Below are positions 27,003 to 38,319 of a DNA stretch of 64,000 nt, in pieces. Within the stretch, counting starts at the first letter, position 1; each line of letters opens with the position of its first letter. The DNA comes from Metallyticus violacea (taxonomy: Eukaryota > Arthropoda > Insecta > Mantodea > Metallyticidae): positions 28,540,501 to 28,604,500 of the forward strand of contig CM060843.1 of NCBI GenBank assembly GCA_030762175.1. Direction: 5' to 3'. Both the position numbers and the translations under genes were made by a program. The notes beneath the pieces are model-generated. The model was not told the DNA's origin and did no database searches. It saw only the letters and a list, made by a program, of their open reading frames with translations.

Positions 27003-27725
27003 TTGAGATGCCGCAGAACATCCGGGCAAAATACCAGGCTATAACAGTCTGCCCGTATGTTCTTAGCCCTCTGCGATGCTTCCAGTGTCAACGTTTCGGC
27101 CACACTCGGTTATCCTGCAAGAGCACTAAAGCGGTTTGTGCTACATTTGCACTAGAGAGTCACGAGAGAGCATGTCCATCAGCTCCTCTTTGTGTGAACT
27201 GCCGTGGTGCTCACTCGGCCAGGTCCCGTGACTGACTTCGACATCGTGAGGAACGTAGCATACAGGAAAGCCGTATTAAAGAGAAACTTTCTTTCTCAGA
27301 GGCCCACAAACGCTTTCAGTCCTTTCGACCTGCGCTACCCAAATCCGGTACTTATAGTTCCATTGCTGCCACCGCAATATCAATTGCGTGACTGTAGCAC
27401 GTAAACGTGTGACCTGGTGTTCTCTAAAGTCTACAGCTTCTACTGTGCCTGCCTCTGCAAAACGCTCTGCCAATGCCAAACCAGTAGTCTTTGCGGCTAA
27501 CACCATCAAATTTAATACAGCGTAAACAAAGACTGCTTTTTAAAATCGTCCGCTACTGAAGGGAAGATTAGACAGACAGATTAGACAGACCATCCTTGGA
27601 GGTCGAACTCTCACGATGGATATGGGAGCGAGCCCGCTCGGCGGTCACCGTCACCGCCTCTCTCCAACTCAAACCGATTCCAGGTGTTGAAAAGATGGTT
27701 CATTCGTCCTGGTTCCATAAAAAGT
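27003..27725 (+). pseudogene. Copy E ORF1, C-terminal part
   Basis: Frame 27008-27235 encodes CFQCQRFGHTRLSCKSTKAV, CATFALESHERAC (middle Cys lost) and CVNCRGAHSARSRD; a frameshift follows. The remaining Ser/Pro-rich tail is readable only in pieces to about 27725. Confidence 0.75.
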
Positions 27726-27762
27726 AAGGTGGTCTTTTTTATTTGTTTTACCTAATTTTAAC

Positions 27763-30150
27763 AATGGCTATCCTTTGGTGGAATGTACGTGGCTCCGCAG
27801 CCGGAGACCTGACTTTGAGTTGCTTGTACGATCGACTGATACTCCGCTTTTATGCCTCCAAATGACTAAACTTCGACCTCAGGGTACATTCAATATTCGC
27901 GGTTACTCTTCGGTGAGATTCGATCTTGCTCCCGAAGATGGAACTCCCGCGCATGACGGCGTTTTATTATTAATCAGAGACGACATCTATATCTCCTCTA
28001 GGCCTCAAACTACTCTACAGTCTGCAGCGGCTACGGTTTCCTTTTCTAGCATTAGTTTCTCAGTCTGCAACATTTACCTACCTCCATCCGTTGCTGTCAC
28101 AGCGATAGAGGTGGATCACCTTCTATCCCAGCTGCCGCCCCCTATACTGCTTCTAGGGGACTTGAATGCGCACCATCCCTTATGGGATTCAGCCGTAGAG
28201 TGTGCGAGAGGTAGCTTGGAGGCTGATTTTTTCGTTCGCCACAATCTCACTTTGCTAAATATGGGCGATGGCATTTTCTTTCAGACAGTACTCACAGTTT
28301 TTCACATCTGGACCTGTCGTTCTGTTCCGCCTCGCTTTCTGTGCACTTTACCTGAAACGTTCTCTCTTATTTGTACTCCATTGACCACTTCTCGTCTCAC
28401 ATTCGTATCCTATCTTCCCACGTACATTTACAGCGTGCGCCAAAGTGGCTTTTAAACAAAGCAAATTGTAATCTCTTCCGTTCTCTGGTCGTGTTTTCAG
28501 GGTGTGCTTTTCCGTTAATTGACGTCATGATCGAGCACCTAAACACGGTCCTTATTGCTGCCGCCAATCAGGATATTCCCCGGATTTTTTCGCACCCCAT
28601 ACGCTTTCCGGATCCTTGGTGGAACCGACAAATGCCGGGACGCATTGCCTGCACGCCGAGGTGCCTTGAGAGTTTTTCGTCGCCATCACACGTCGGAGAA
28701 CATGATCCGATACAAACAACTGCGCGCCAAATGCCGTCGAGTTATCAAGGATAGCAAGAAGGCGTCCTGGAATGCTTTCGCCTCATCCTTCAACCGAAAA
28801 ACGCCTTCAGCACTTGCTTAGGATAAACTACGCTTGTGTTGCAGGCACACCTGGTTTTACGTCTATACCCGGTCTTAAGATATCACATCGTGTACTTACT
28901 ACTCCTTCAGATATAATAAATTCCCTAGGTCACACTTTCGCTGAGTTTTCGAGCTTTGCCAATTACGCTCCTGCGTTTCGCATGATTAAACAGCACGTTG
29001 ATAACACAGAGTTCAGCTTTGCCTCCGACCATCAGGAGTGCTACAATGCCCCGTTTACTTCCAGGGAATTGGAACAAGCACTTTTTAACTCTCGCCATTG
29101 CTCTCCAGGACCAGACGGTATTCACGTTGCTATGCTGCTGCACTTATCTGCTGAAGGTAAGAATTACTTACTCCAAATCTTCAATCGTATTTTACGTGAT
29201 GGCACTTCCCATGTGCATGGCGAGTGGCCACTGTCATTTTTATTCCAAACCCTGGTAAGGACCCAAACCTTCCCTCCAGCTACCGTCCAATTTCCCACAC
29301 CAGTTGCGTCTGCAAGGTGATGGAACGCATAATTAATAGATGGCTTATGTGGTGGTTGGAGTTGAAACACTTATTGACAAGCGTCCAGTGCGGTTTTCGT
29401 CGTCATCGCTCATCAATCGACCTTCTTGTGTCTCTTACCACCGATATTATGGACGGATTTGCGAGAAAGTGCCAAACTGTTGCTGTCTTGTTTGATTAAG
29501 AGAAGGCTTACGATACCTGTTGGAGGGGCGGTATTCTTCGTACGCTTCGTGAATGGCTTATATGTGGTTGGATATCTGTTTTTATTCGGGAGTTTATGAA
29601 AGACCGAGTTTTTAATGTTCGCGTGGGATCAATTTTTATCTTCTTGTTTTGGGGTGTACCGCAGTGGTCGGCACTTTGTTGCACACTGTTTGCCATTGAC
29701 ATAAATTCCATTGCTGAGTGTCTACCGCCAGGAATCCTATTGTCTTTTTTTTTTTGACGATTTTGCCATCTTCCTTTCCTCACGGAGAACATGTCTTTTG
29801 GAACGCCGCCTCCAATGCTGTCCCGACAGCATATACGCTTGGAGGGTAAAAAATGGATTCCGATTCTCCGCAGAGAAGACCGTCTGCATGAATTTCTGGA
29901 GCCATAAGGAGTATCCATCTCCGTCTTTCCATCTTGGCCCAGACGCTCTTGCTTTTGCAGGCGATGTTAGATACTTTGGCTTAATCTTTGGTGGGAAATT
30001 ATGCTGGTTATCGCATATAGAACAACTCAGAGGTAATATGAACGTTCTCTTTGTATTTTACGTGTTCTAAGTGGCACATCTTGGGAAGCTGATCGTAATG
30101 TTCTTTTACGTTTTTATCGATCTCTGACCCGGTCAAAACTGGATTAAGGC
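27763..30150 (+). pseudogene. Copy E ORF2: endonuclease and reverse transcriptase
   Basis: The start ATGGCTATCCTTTGG (27763) gives MAILWWNVRG, then a frameshift. The frame from 27775 covers most of the endonuclease (CLQMTKLRPQ; GDLNAHHPLWDSAVE). Reverse transcriptase runs 28772-29499 with FTSRELEQALFNSRHCSPGP and CKVMERIINRWLMWW, to a stop in FDLEK (FD stop). SYCLFFFDDFAIFLSS (29711 frame) keeps the DD pair. LKLD stop at 30145 is a TAA, a different stop base from the one at this site in copy A. Confidence 0.8.
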
Positions 30151-30309
30151 TGTGTAGTTTACGGCTTAGCGTGACCTTCCGTTCTTCTTCGCCTTAACCC
30201 CATTTATCACCGGGGTATCCATGTCGCTATTTGAGCATTCCCAACCAGTCCTGTGTCAAGTTTATGTGCGGAGTCTGGAGAACCTCCGTTATTTTACCGT
30301 AAGGATGTT

Positions 30310-30649
30310 TTACTTTGTGCTTAGGGTGTCGATTAGCTGCGCAACCGCGTCATCCCACGAACGAGCCGTTTTTTAATGTGTCTTTCACTCCGTTTTATGC
30401 TACTTGGTCTTTTACTCCTAAGCCTGCTGACTTTCGTTTTCGGGAGCTTTTACGGATATTGGACTTGGAATTATCTGCCTTTTTCTTAGCCGTGGAACGT
30501 TTTTCTCCTCCTTGGCTCTTGGCAGATGCCCCCGTTCATCTTGGGCCGACGTCCTGTCCTAAGTATGGACCGCAGCACCCATTCGTTGTCCTTTTAGCGA
30601 TATCATATCTTCTTTTACTGGGTGGAATTTTCTGACCTGGAGTAGGATG

Positions 30650-30685
<36 letters not shown>

Positions 30686-31418
30686 GGAGCAAGTTTCACG
30701 TTTGGTCTTGACGTTGCCACATCTATTTTTATGGCGGCGCTTTATGCCTTCTATCGGGCGATTTTATTTGTTTCTGACCAGGGGCTGGGGAACAGTGTCA
30801 TTTGTTCCGTCTCTTTGAGTGCGCTTTTATATTTTGAAATCTGTACAACTTCCACCCTACTATACCGAAGGCCCAGGATTTAGTGTTAATGCTTCTTGAC
30901 GCTGGCGTGAGGGTGGCATTGCTATGGGTTCCTGGGCATGTGGGGCTTCCGGGTAATGAGGCCGTAGATGTCGCAGCTGAATCCTTTTAGACCCTGCTGA
31001 GTATGAGCACCGTTTTTACTCCGGGGATTTTAAACATTCTTTACAGCGAGGCATTCTCTCGCGCTGCCGCGAGGAGTTGGAATTACTTCCTACAAATAAG
31101 CTCCGTGAATGTGAATCCGCCCCTTTTAACTGGTTGTCTCCTTCTCGCGCAATTTTTCGCAAAAAAGTGATTTTGAGAATTGGGCATTGCCGTTTTAGTC
31201 ACCGTCAACTTTTTAATGGTCAACCCACTCCAGCTTGCCCTCACTGTGACCACCCCTTTACAGTACGTCACATTTTACTCGAATGTCATCATTTAGCAGA
31301 TTTTAGACTCCCCCTAGGTTTGCCCTCCTCTATTGAGGACCTACTTGCTGATGATGGGGTTGATGTTGAGCGAGTGTTCCGTTTTATTCGTATTTCTGGT
31401 TTTTGGAGCAAAGTGTGA
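30310..31418 (+). pseudogene. Copy E ORF2: RNase H and zinc motif
   Basis: RLAAQPRHPTNEPFFNVSFT, then a deletion that removes the IYTDGSK catalytic box near 30632. The protein continues after a 28-base T run: MAALYAFYRAILFVS, LLWVPGHVGLPGNEA-type sequence near 30920. The last frame (31077-31418) is intact: RIGHCRFSHRQLFNGQPTPA, CPHCDHPFTVRHILLECHHL (zinc motif) and FWSKV at the end. Confidence 0.8.
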
Positions 31419-31532
31419 GGTAATATCTTTATAATCATAAGGCATTTTTAACCTATTGTAGGACTGTTCAGTTTTCAACTCTTGCTGAAGCGTTTTAATA
31501 CCAGTCTTTTGTTTGTTGTTGACCATTTTATC

Positions 31533-31563
<31 letters not shown>

Positions 31564-32077
31564 GGGGTTTTATTTGCAACAATGTTATATCATTTCAAGA
31601 CTGGTCTGTTTTCACCTTTTAGGGCTGTGTTTTAAAAACAGTTCTTTTGTTTGTTGTTAACCATATAACTCTTGTTATTTGTTTTGGGGGTTTTGATGAT
31701 ACATTCTCTAACCATTCTAGGACTGTATTGTTTCAGCATGCTGATTTTTTATAGTCAGTCCATTGTTAATTGTTACACTTTTACCATTGTTATTTGTTTT
31801 AGGGTTTTTCATTGTTACAATAATTGAATATTATAAGACTGTTATGTTATGAGCTACAATTGCTGTGTTTTAATACCAGTCCTGTTTGCTGTTGACGATA
31901 TTATCCTTGTTACTTATTATGGGGTTTTATTTTATTGTTCAAAATGCTAAATTTGTAATTTTAATCACTGCTATTGAGTGTTTTATTTATTTCTTTAATA
32001 TTGGCGCAGTTTTTAGTAAGTTTGGGTGCTAATGACCCTAGCTGTTTTGCGCCCTTTAAACTATAATCCTCATCATG
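31419..32077 (+). repeat. Copy E 3' UTR with tandem repeats and terminal stem-loop
   Basis: About four degenerate units; the ACCAGTC-like landmark falls near 31500, 31638, 31753 and 31875. GGGTGC (32024-32029) can pair with GCGCCC (32049-32054) with one G-T pair. TTTAAACTATAATCCTCATC is the tail. Confidence 0.75.
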
Positions 32078-32712
32078 GGAGCGGATTGAGTTGAGGGAGG
32101 GGTGTCTGGCTGCGTGCGCCTCTTTTTCTGACGGCAGACAACAGTGAAGCCATCGTCATCCCTTTTCATTCGGACCTCCTGTCTGGGAGATGTATCATTG
32201 TCTTGTGGAGCCGTCCACCTGCTCTTCGATAGCAGGTTGCGTTGTTTAACCTCTAGAGATAGGAGTTTTCGAGCCCCCCTATAGGGGGGGTGCCTCGTCG
32301 AATGATTGGGGTTTGGGAAGAGGGTCAGTCATAAACATGCTCTGAAATGGTGGGAGTGGGGCAGGAGTAGGTAGAGGGTTTTTCCTTTGTCTTGTGTCTT
32401 AGAGAATTTTTAGCAGTAGCACGCCGTGCCCCATTGAGAAGTCACCCTCCTGGAGTCCAGCGAATTGGGCCTAAGACGGGTGAGGGCACCCATGGGCTTG
32501 GGGTAAACCCTTAGTCGTCATTACACTTCTGTACAACCTGCTTAAGTCCGTCAGTATCGTCAGTCCGTGTAAAATTTGTCTCTCAGTGGACTTACCCTTT
32601 TTGCTGGAAACTTTTATTGCCGCTTCCCTTTTATTTAACTGGGTCCCTCTCGGCCGAGTTGCTGGGCTGCCGCGTCTGCAAAGGCGTTTTAGTGTGCTTC
32701 AGTGAAACTGGT
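32078..32712 (-). pseudogene. Jockey-type element, 5' UTR and start of ORF1 (second copy of the 35641-37995 family)
   Basis: The minus strand carries a 5' UTR that lines up with 37995-37630 (CTTAAGCAGGT.T.ACAGA, CCCAAGCCC.TGGG). It is followed by ORF1: MTDPLPKPQSFDEAPPL, then in another frame GDDDGFTVV and KKRR, the usual start of a Jockey gag-like protein. It is cut at 32077 by the end of copy E. Stops interrupt the frame. Confidence 0.65.
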
Positions 32713-33050
32713 CAGTTGGCAGATGGACGCCAGCGGTTAAGTTGGGTGGTGCCGGCTGAAGTAGTACTGCCAGCCAGCAGTGTTAGTAGATAACGAACTG
32801 TGAGTTTGCTGAAGGTGGTGCTCTTAGTAGTAAAACCACACCATAAAATAGAACGCCCAACGAGGACGGGAGAACGAACTATGAGAGAACCAGATAAACG
32901 GAACTCGAATAATCTAGAAGAATTCAGAAACCGATTCGGGTTCAGAACCAAACGTTTTAAAGCCAGTTCCTTGTCTTTAATGGAGTCGGATACTAGGGAA
33001 CGCCTGGCCACTAAGTGACTTTATATCCCTGTACTTTTTTGGTATGTTGA
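32713..33050. other. Unassigned spacer between retroelements
   Basis: Two overlapping frames (99 codons minus, 72 codons plus) have no recognisable motif. It may be 5' UTR of either neighbouring element. Confidence 0.4.
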
Positions 33051-35175
33051 CGTATTATGTTTAGTATTATTGTGTTTGTGTCGGAAGGTTGGTGGTTCGG
33101 AGATGGGATGCAAATGCAATGGGAGGCCATTGACCTTCCATCCAAGTATCGAATACGCTCAATGCGACTTAACTTAGGCGGTAGTTCCGAACGGGACAGC
33201 CGGAGTGCTGGTGTATTGGTGGGAATGCGTTTCTCTGACTAGAATGGCGACTAGGGCTAACAGGGCAGCAAAGTGCTCAAGTTCGTCTCTCTTCCCTGTA
33301 AGTCCATTTCCATTCCAAAATGCAAACCGGAATAAGATGAGAGATAATTCCGTGCGCAATTACTGGATATTATCGAGAAGGAGGGCGATTGCCTCAAAGA
33401 CTGTCATTATTTTTCTTGAGGAATCAGGTTCGTGACAGATTCGAACGAGAAATTCCTGTAATTGCACGCCGTACGACTGCCGCAATTGTGTCAGCCACTG
33501 CAGAAAATCCAGTGTACTTTAGCTCTGGTAGGAGATGGTAGGGTTAGAATTAGGCCTAGGGAGCGTCTGTCTTCCCTGGATGGAAGGAATTATCTGTGGT
33601 GGTGGTGGTGGTGGTGGTGGTGGTGGTGGTGGTGGTGGTGGTGGTGGTGGTGGTGGTGGTTTTCAGCTACTGTTGTTTTCCTTGGAGGATACACACTTCC
33701 TCTGAGGCTTGGGGAGGGGGTTGGTTAGTTGGTTTGAGCAGCTGTGGAATTGTGCTGATGCGTCTGTTTAGCAGCTCGCGATAGTCTCCGACCATTAGAG
33801 GGCTGTCCACGTGCCATTGCAGCGTAGGAGGTTGTGACAGTTGTTCTAGGTAGATGTGTAGTAACTGAATGTGCCAATTCAATGCTTTTTGAGGCTGTTT
33901 TAGAAGAGCGTGTTGAATAAGCATTTGGGGCTTGTTCTGATCTTGTTGAGGTGATGGCTGTGTTGTCTCCATGATTTCTCCAGCACTCTATGATTGTTAA
34001 TGATGATTTTCAGTCTCCTCGGACCATGTAATCCCCCTTGCAATTGGCACAAGTAGAGTTCTCCGTAGAAGCACGGTGACAGGCCTCTCGTGGATGGAGA
34101 CCACCGCATCTGAGGCATCGAGAGTTCGGGCTACAGAATTAACTGGAATGCTTAAAGATCAAGCAGCGGTGGCTTTGTGCTGGGCGTCGTGGAATTTCAA
34201 CTTTAACACTGATGTAGCATATTGACCATATTTTGTCTATTACTACCTCATGCTCATCAGTCCGTTCTACAATTACAAGAAATAGGGAAATGGTAGAAGA
34301 AATGGTAGAAGAATTCTTACTGAGGAATTATCTCCTTAAGCGGATTAGGTAAGCTACTTCACAATTTTGGAGTCTATACTCTGGCGATGGAGGTGCGTAG
34401 CGTATCCCCCACTGGGGTATCCACTGGCAGCCCCCTGAAGATTCGGCAAATAAAATATTTTATTCCTTTCTTCTTGAATGGGCTCAGTAGCTCTTGGCGG
34501 TTCTCGGAACTCTTATTCTGAAACCTGTAGGTGTTTCCTTTTCGTATTACACTGCATTCGCCCATTAGGGTTGGCATACTTCCTTAAGTAAGCTCGTAAC
34601 CCGCTGAAAGGAATTCATGATAATAGAAGGTATGTGGCATGTAATAGCTCTTGTAGGAATATATCTCCTTGTAGCGTCTATTGAAGGTGTTGGTTGTTCA
34701 GCTGTTATGGAGCCTTCTACTCAAATTGAGGTCAGGATTACCCCTTTCTTTTACCGGCCACTATTTGGAAGTCAGCATCGTCCGCCTCGGAGACTAGGCC
34801 GGACGACTATCTTCTTCCTCCACATAAGAGGAATGAACTGAGAAAGCCACGTGAGCAAACCTCGTGAGAAAATTGAGGTTTTCTCAGAATCTGAAGAGAA
34901 ATCAGTGAGTGAATCATCTCTTGAAAAAATTGAAACAGCTTCCATTTTATTTTGCATAAGTGCAATGGTGATCGTCCCCGTGAGGGGCTCTCATCCTTTC
35001 TCTTGGAAAGCTGTGGAGTAACTTCACCAACAACTTTGCGTGGTCACTTCTTCTGAAGGCCTGACATTTGCCTTTTTATTTCTTCTTTAGAAGTTGAGGC
35101 CGATACAGTGCTCTGGCCGCTTTAAACATCCACATCATTTGTGGGTGTATTTGCACTGGATGTGGTGGGATTCAT
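33051..35175 (-). mobile_element. Jockey-type non-LTR element, ORF1 and start of the endonuclease
   Basis: The minus strand begins ORF1 at ATG 35175 (MNPTTSSANTPTNDVDV) and passes through DESPSRGRSPLHL and EADDADFQIVAGKRKG. A Pre_C2HC-like block follows near 34577 (CSVIRKGNTYRFQNKSSENR), then knuckles near 34125-34045 (CGGLHPREACHRAS, CANCKGDY). ORF2 starts near 33359 with LSLILFRFAFWNGNGL and RDELEHFAALLALVAILVRE, the endonuclease N-terminus with its catalytic Glu. It breaks off near 33170. The ORF1 tail resembles that of the element at 21611-25670. Confidence 0.75.
33596..33660 (+). repeat. (GTG)n microsatellite, about 21 units
   Basis: 65 bp of pure GTG repeat inside ORF1 of the surrounding Jockey element (ACC on the coding strand, read as Thr or Pro). 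It follows a stop in that frame, so it probably expanded after the element died. Confidence 0.95.
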
Positions 35176-35640
35176 TGTGTTTGCTCTCAAGGGTTTTAAA
35201 AGAAATAGGCACTATGCACAGTTCAGTAGTTGTGCAGTGCAGTGCACTACAGTTCATTCACGTTGAGTACTGCGTTCCTTGTCTGAAGCTTGTAGATGGT
35301 GTGCCGATGAAACAATAACATAAATAAAATATTTATCAATTATACATTTAACACTCTGCTGCAATCAGGGCTAGTACACAAATAATAAAGAATATGCACG
35401 AATACACCAACATCATAAGTAATCTCTGTTGTAGCTTATGTTTTCCAGAAAACTCCCAACACAGCAAGAGCACCAGAGATATTAACCACCTCCCCCACCT
35501 ACTCCAGTTGATGGCCAAAAATAAGTAACACACAAAATATTGATTAACAGCAATCCAAAACCCCAAATATTCATTGCTCGAATATGATACCAACATTATC
35601 ACCTAGGTCCTGCTCGGGCTATATGCTAAGGTCAGTACCT
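35176..35640. other. Presumed 5' UTR/spacer of Jockey elements; no gene seen
   Basis: Lies just upstream (minus strand) of the ORF1 start at 35175. A palindrome-rich stretch (GTGCAGTGCAGTGCACTACAG) occurs near 35231. No coding motif. Confidence 0.4.
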
Positions 35641-35858
35641 AGCATAATTGTCTGATTACCCTCTTGTAATTGGGCGAGAATCACGAACTAAGTTCAGGGT
35701 GCTTCGGTGGTAACTGGCACACTTTCGCCAACTTCCCACCCAATAGGTAGACAATAATGATAGTTCAGGTAGGGGAGGAATGCAGATCCTCTTCGAATAT
35801 TAACCACCGGCAGGTCCCTCTAAAAAATGGCAATTGAAGTACTTTGGTGGCAGCTCTA

Positions 35859-36530
35859 TCACGCTCTGCCGCTCTGGGTTACCACTAAATGGCATGTACA
35901 GTTAGAACTAGTATGCCCATAGTCCTGATAGCGGAAGAATTGCGATGCGACCATCCATGTATGGACCTTATCCCATTTCACCCTGGTGCATAAAAAGGCT
36001 CGGGTGGAATCAAATTTACTCCATTCGCCTAGTGTTGCGGCTTCCGCGACCATATACTCAGGCGACGACAAATTTCACCATTTGGTGCATGACTTTAAAG
36101 TGCGCACCTTTCTCCTTTAAGGCCTCGGTAACTTCAAAAAGGGGGTCGCGGGTTCCAGCCCCCTCGTAACCCGCGATGCCTTTTCTGTTTCTTCATCTGA
36201 TAGGTGTAGTAACAGATTTTCTTCCTTTGTAAGTAGCTTGTTATGGCATGATGCCGTGCCAAAGAAACGGTTTCAAATCTAACATATATGCGGCCTTTCA
36301 TCGCTTCTACGCTATTCTGTGTGATAGCAGTCAATTCTTTCATCGTTCCCAGGTAGTTGGAGAACGGGTGAGCATTTATAGGTGGCACTTTCTGGCAACA
36401 TGGTGCAGCTTGTAGCTGGGGCTCCAGGTTGGCTTTAGCAGCGGGCGGGGTACAGCAGGGGTTTCCGGCTACACACACTTCTTTTTCTGCCGGGATGACA
36501 GTGAAGCCGTCGTCATCCCTGTTCGCGGAC
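35859..36530 (-). pseudogene. Jockey ORF1 with Pre_C2HC-like domain
   Basis: The minus strand starts DDDGFTVIPAEKEVCVAG and continues PPINAHPFSNYLGTMKELTA, GRIYVRFETVSLARHHAITS and ICYYTYQMKKQKRHRGLRGG. This is the layout of the Pre_C2HC domain that precedes the knuckles in Jockey gag-like proteins. After a frameshift, VHTWMVASQFFRYQDYGHTS is a knuckle with its first Cys changed to Arg. Confidence 0.7.
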
Positions 36531-36719
36531 TTGACGTTACACGCAGGGCTGAAAGCATTTATGTGCCCGAGCGGCTAACCAGAAGCGAGCGATTACGTAC
36601 AGAGCGGAACTTATCCACTCCTTCTTTAATTTGTAAATATAAATGGACAGGGACGGGTAAATCACTGTGATGAGTGCATAATTAGTAGGAGGGGTGAAAT
36701 ATTATAATGGTCCAAAACT

Positions 36720-37150
36720 CAAACTTAAATAGACCGGAATGGGTAAATCACTGTAATAATGATGGCATTATTAGGCGGTTGAAATACTGTAACGAAGGGA
36801 AACGTACTCTTATTCCAATTGGATACTTATTCATATATACACACACTAACATAATCTATCCGCTAACCTCAGGCAATGCTAGCACCCGGTGAACCAAGTG
36901 GTTTAGTGAGTAAAATATTGTAATTGTGGTAAACCGTTATTGGGTGGGTGATGTATTGTGTCGCTGGGAAATGTGCTCTTATTCCAATTCGTCGCTAATT
37001 CATATATGTATATGAGTACACACACTAACTTTATCTGTCGGATAATCTCGGGTAAATTCTAGAAACTGGTGGAACCAGTGGTTTAGCGAGTAAATCATTG
37101 TAATTGTGGCAAACTGCTCTAATTCCAATTCGCAACTAATTCAGCGAGTA
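36720..37150. repeat. Tandem repeats of about 150-165 bp inside the nonautonomous element
   Basis: The landmark CTTATTCCAATT recurs near 36811 and 36972 and, diverged, near 37123. Each is followed, where complete, by CATATAT, ACACACACTAAC and GGT(T/G)...CCAGTGGTTTAG. These match the dispersed repeat cores at 9895 and 63455. Confidence 0.7.
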
Positions 37151-37194
37151 AATTGTACTTCTACCAAATCTCCTTTATCTTCGTCAGAAAAGAA

Positions 37195-37300
37195 GCATGG
37201 GATGGTAGTATTCGAACCAAATATTATATCTTCACAAGTGTAGTCTAATGTTCTAACCGCCTGCGCTATTGCACTGGTGATCCTGAAGCGTTATTATCAA
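37195..37300 (-). repeat. tRNA-like segment inside the nonautonomous element
   Basis: The minus strand reads TAGCGCAGGCGGTTAGAAC (A-box-like) and, some 35 bases on, GGTTCGAATAC (B-box). This suggests a tRNA-derived SINE head captured in or inserted into the element. It does not fold into a convincing functional tRNA. Confidence 0.5.
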
Positions 37301-37995
37301 GCTAATAGCTGTGCCAGCCACAATTTCGGCTCGCTCCGCTGAGGCATCTTCCATTCTCTCCGTTTTCGTTCACTTCTGGTTAGTCGCTTGGGCACTTGGG
37401 CACTTAGCACTAGCAGCAGCTGCAGTGGTTGAGTGTTTTCACCCCGGCGGGTAACGTCAGGTTTCACGGGGCCTCCTGACTGGGAGGTACCTCATCTTCT
37501 GGGCGCCTGCTCTTGATAATCAAATTGCATGGTTACACCACTAGGGGTGTTTCCGAAACCCCTCCGGGGGTGGTGTTTGGTAGCAAGACTGGTCGTTTGG
37601 GAAAACGTCAGTCATGAGCTTGCTCTGAAAGTGTGGGAGCGGGGCCGGAAATTTCCCAAGATCTAGTGTTCTGTCTAATCAAGGATGCCTTATACAAAGA
37701 TTTTAGTAGTGGCTTGCCGTTCCGTATTGAGAAGTTGCCCCCTGATAGTCAGGGAAGAGGATCTGAGACGATTGAAGCCACCTACGGGCTTGGGATAAGC
37801 TCTAGGCTCTTATTGTGCCTCTGTATGACCTGCTTAAGTTCGTAAATCTCGTCAGCAGACTTTCCCTTTTTATTTGAAATTTTCCTGCAGCTTCGTTATT
37901 TATTTTGGTGGGCCCTCACGGCCGAATCGTTGAACTGCCGCGCTTGCATCAGACATTTTTGTGGATTTTCTGTAGTGCCGGTCACCTGGCTAGTA

Positions 37996-38300
37996 ATTTG
38001 GAGGAATTTAAATCGGTGAATATACGTTTTAACAGCGATTCCCAAGACTTGACAGGCATATGTGAGTGCTGGTTACAGTGCCTGCATGTAAATCAACACT
38101 TTGTTTCTAACAGATATCAGTAAGAATTTGAAATATGGGGGATACAACAATGCCATCCTACCATTAATTTTGTTTGCTAACTCGCTGATGTGTTCCTACC
38201 ACGTTAGGCGCATGTCAAGGCGGAATCTCAGGTATTTGACCTCTAAATTTGGGGAGCGGGTATATCCCGCGATTTACTTATGTTGTCCTTTTATTTGGTA
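37996..38300 (-). pseudogene. Split Jockey element, reverse transcriptase C-terminus (left of mitochondrial insert)
   Basis: The minus strand reads IYPLPKFRGQ.KYLRFRLDMRLTW, then HISELANKINGRMALLYPP, ALTYACQVLG and TYIHRFKFLQI. These are the region after the catalytic palm of a Jockey reverse transcriptase. It continues the frame that stops at 42419 on the other side of the mitochondrial insert. Confidence 0.75.
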
Positions 38301-38319
38301 GTATATTAGTAAATTGTTT

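Larger units (their letters stand above)
27001..32077 (+). mobile_element. I-like non-LTR retrotransposon, copy E (5'-truncated)
   Basis: Starts inside ORF1 (VEMPQNIRAKYQAIT) directly after the tail of copy B, in the same orientation, so the two lie head to tail. All later regions are present: knuckles, endonuclease, reverse transcriptase, RNase H, C-terminal zinc motif and 3' UTR, ending GCGCCCTTTAAACTATAATCCTCATC. It carries long T runs at 29746-29756, 30655-30682 and 31532-31557. 5' truncation is the usual result of incomplete reverse transcription. Confidence 0.85.
36535..37462. mobile_element. Nonautonomous DNA transposon with long inverted ends
   Basis: The two ends are inverted copies. 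Left reads TGACGTTAC.CGC.GGG.TGAA, then GTGCCCGAGCGGCTAACCAG near 36568. The right end, reverse-complemented, repeats both blocks (TGACGTTACCCGC; GCCCAAGCGACTAACCAG). It interrupts a Jockey 5' region whose empty counterpart is at 32078-32712. GTTCGCGG and GTTTCACGG at the flanks could be an 8-9 bp target duplication, which would suggest hAT or P type. It encodes no transposase. Confidence 0.7.
35641..37995 (-). mobile_element. Jockey-type element, 5' UTR and ORF1, interrupted by a foldback-ended element
   Basis: The 5' UTR (37995-37463) and ORF1 (about 36530 to 35700) lie on the minus strand, separated by an insertion at 36535-37462. Comparing it with the uninterrupted copy at 32078-32712 defines the insertion. 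Its 5' edge at about 37995 abuts the reverse transcriptase C-terminus of a different Jockey element. Confidence 0.65.

Noticed and set aside
33462..33784. Plus-strand frames with poly-Trp or poly-Val
   Set aside because: They are readings of the GTG microsatellite, antisense to a Jockey ORF1.
37195..37300. Functional tRNA gene
   Set aside because: A and B box-like sequences are present but no cloverleaf with a matched acceptor stem could be drawn.
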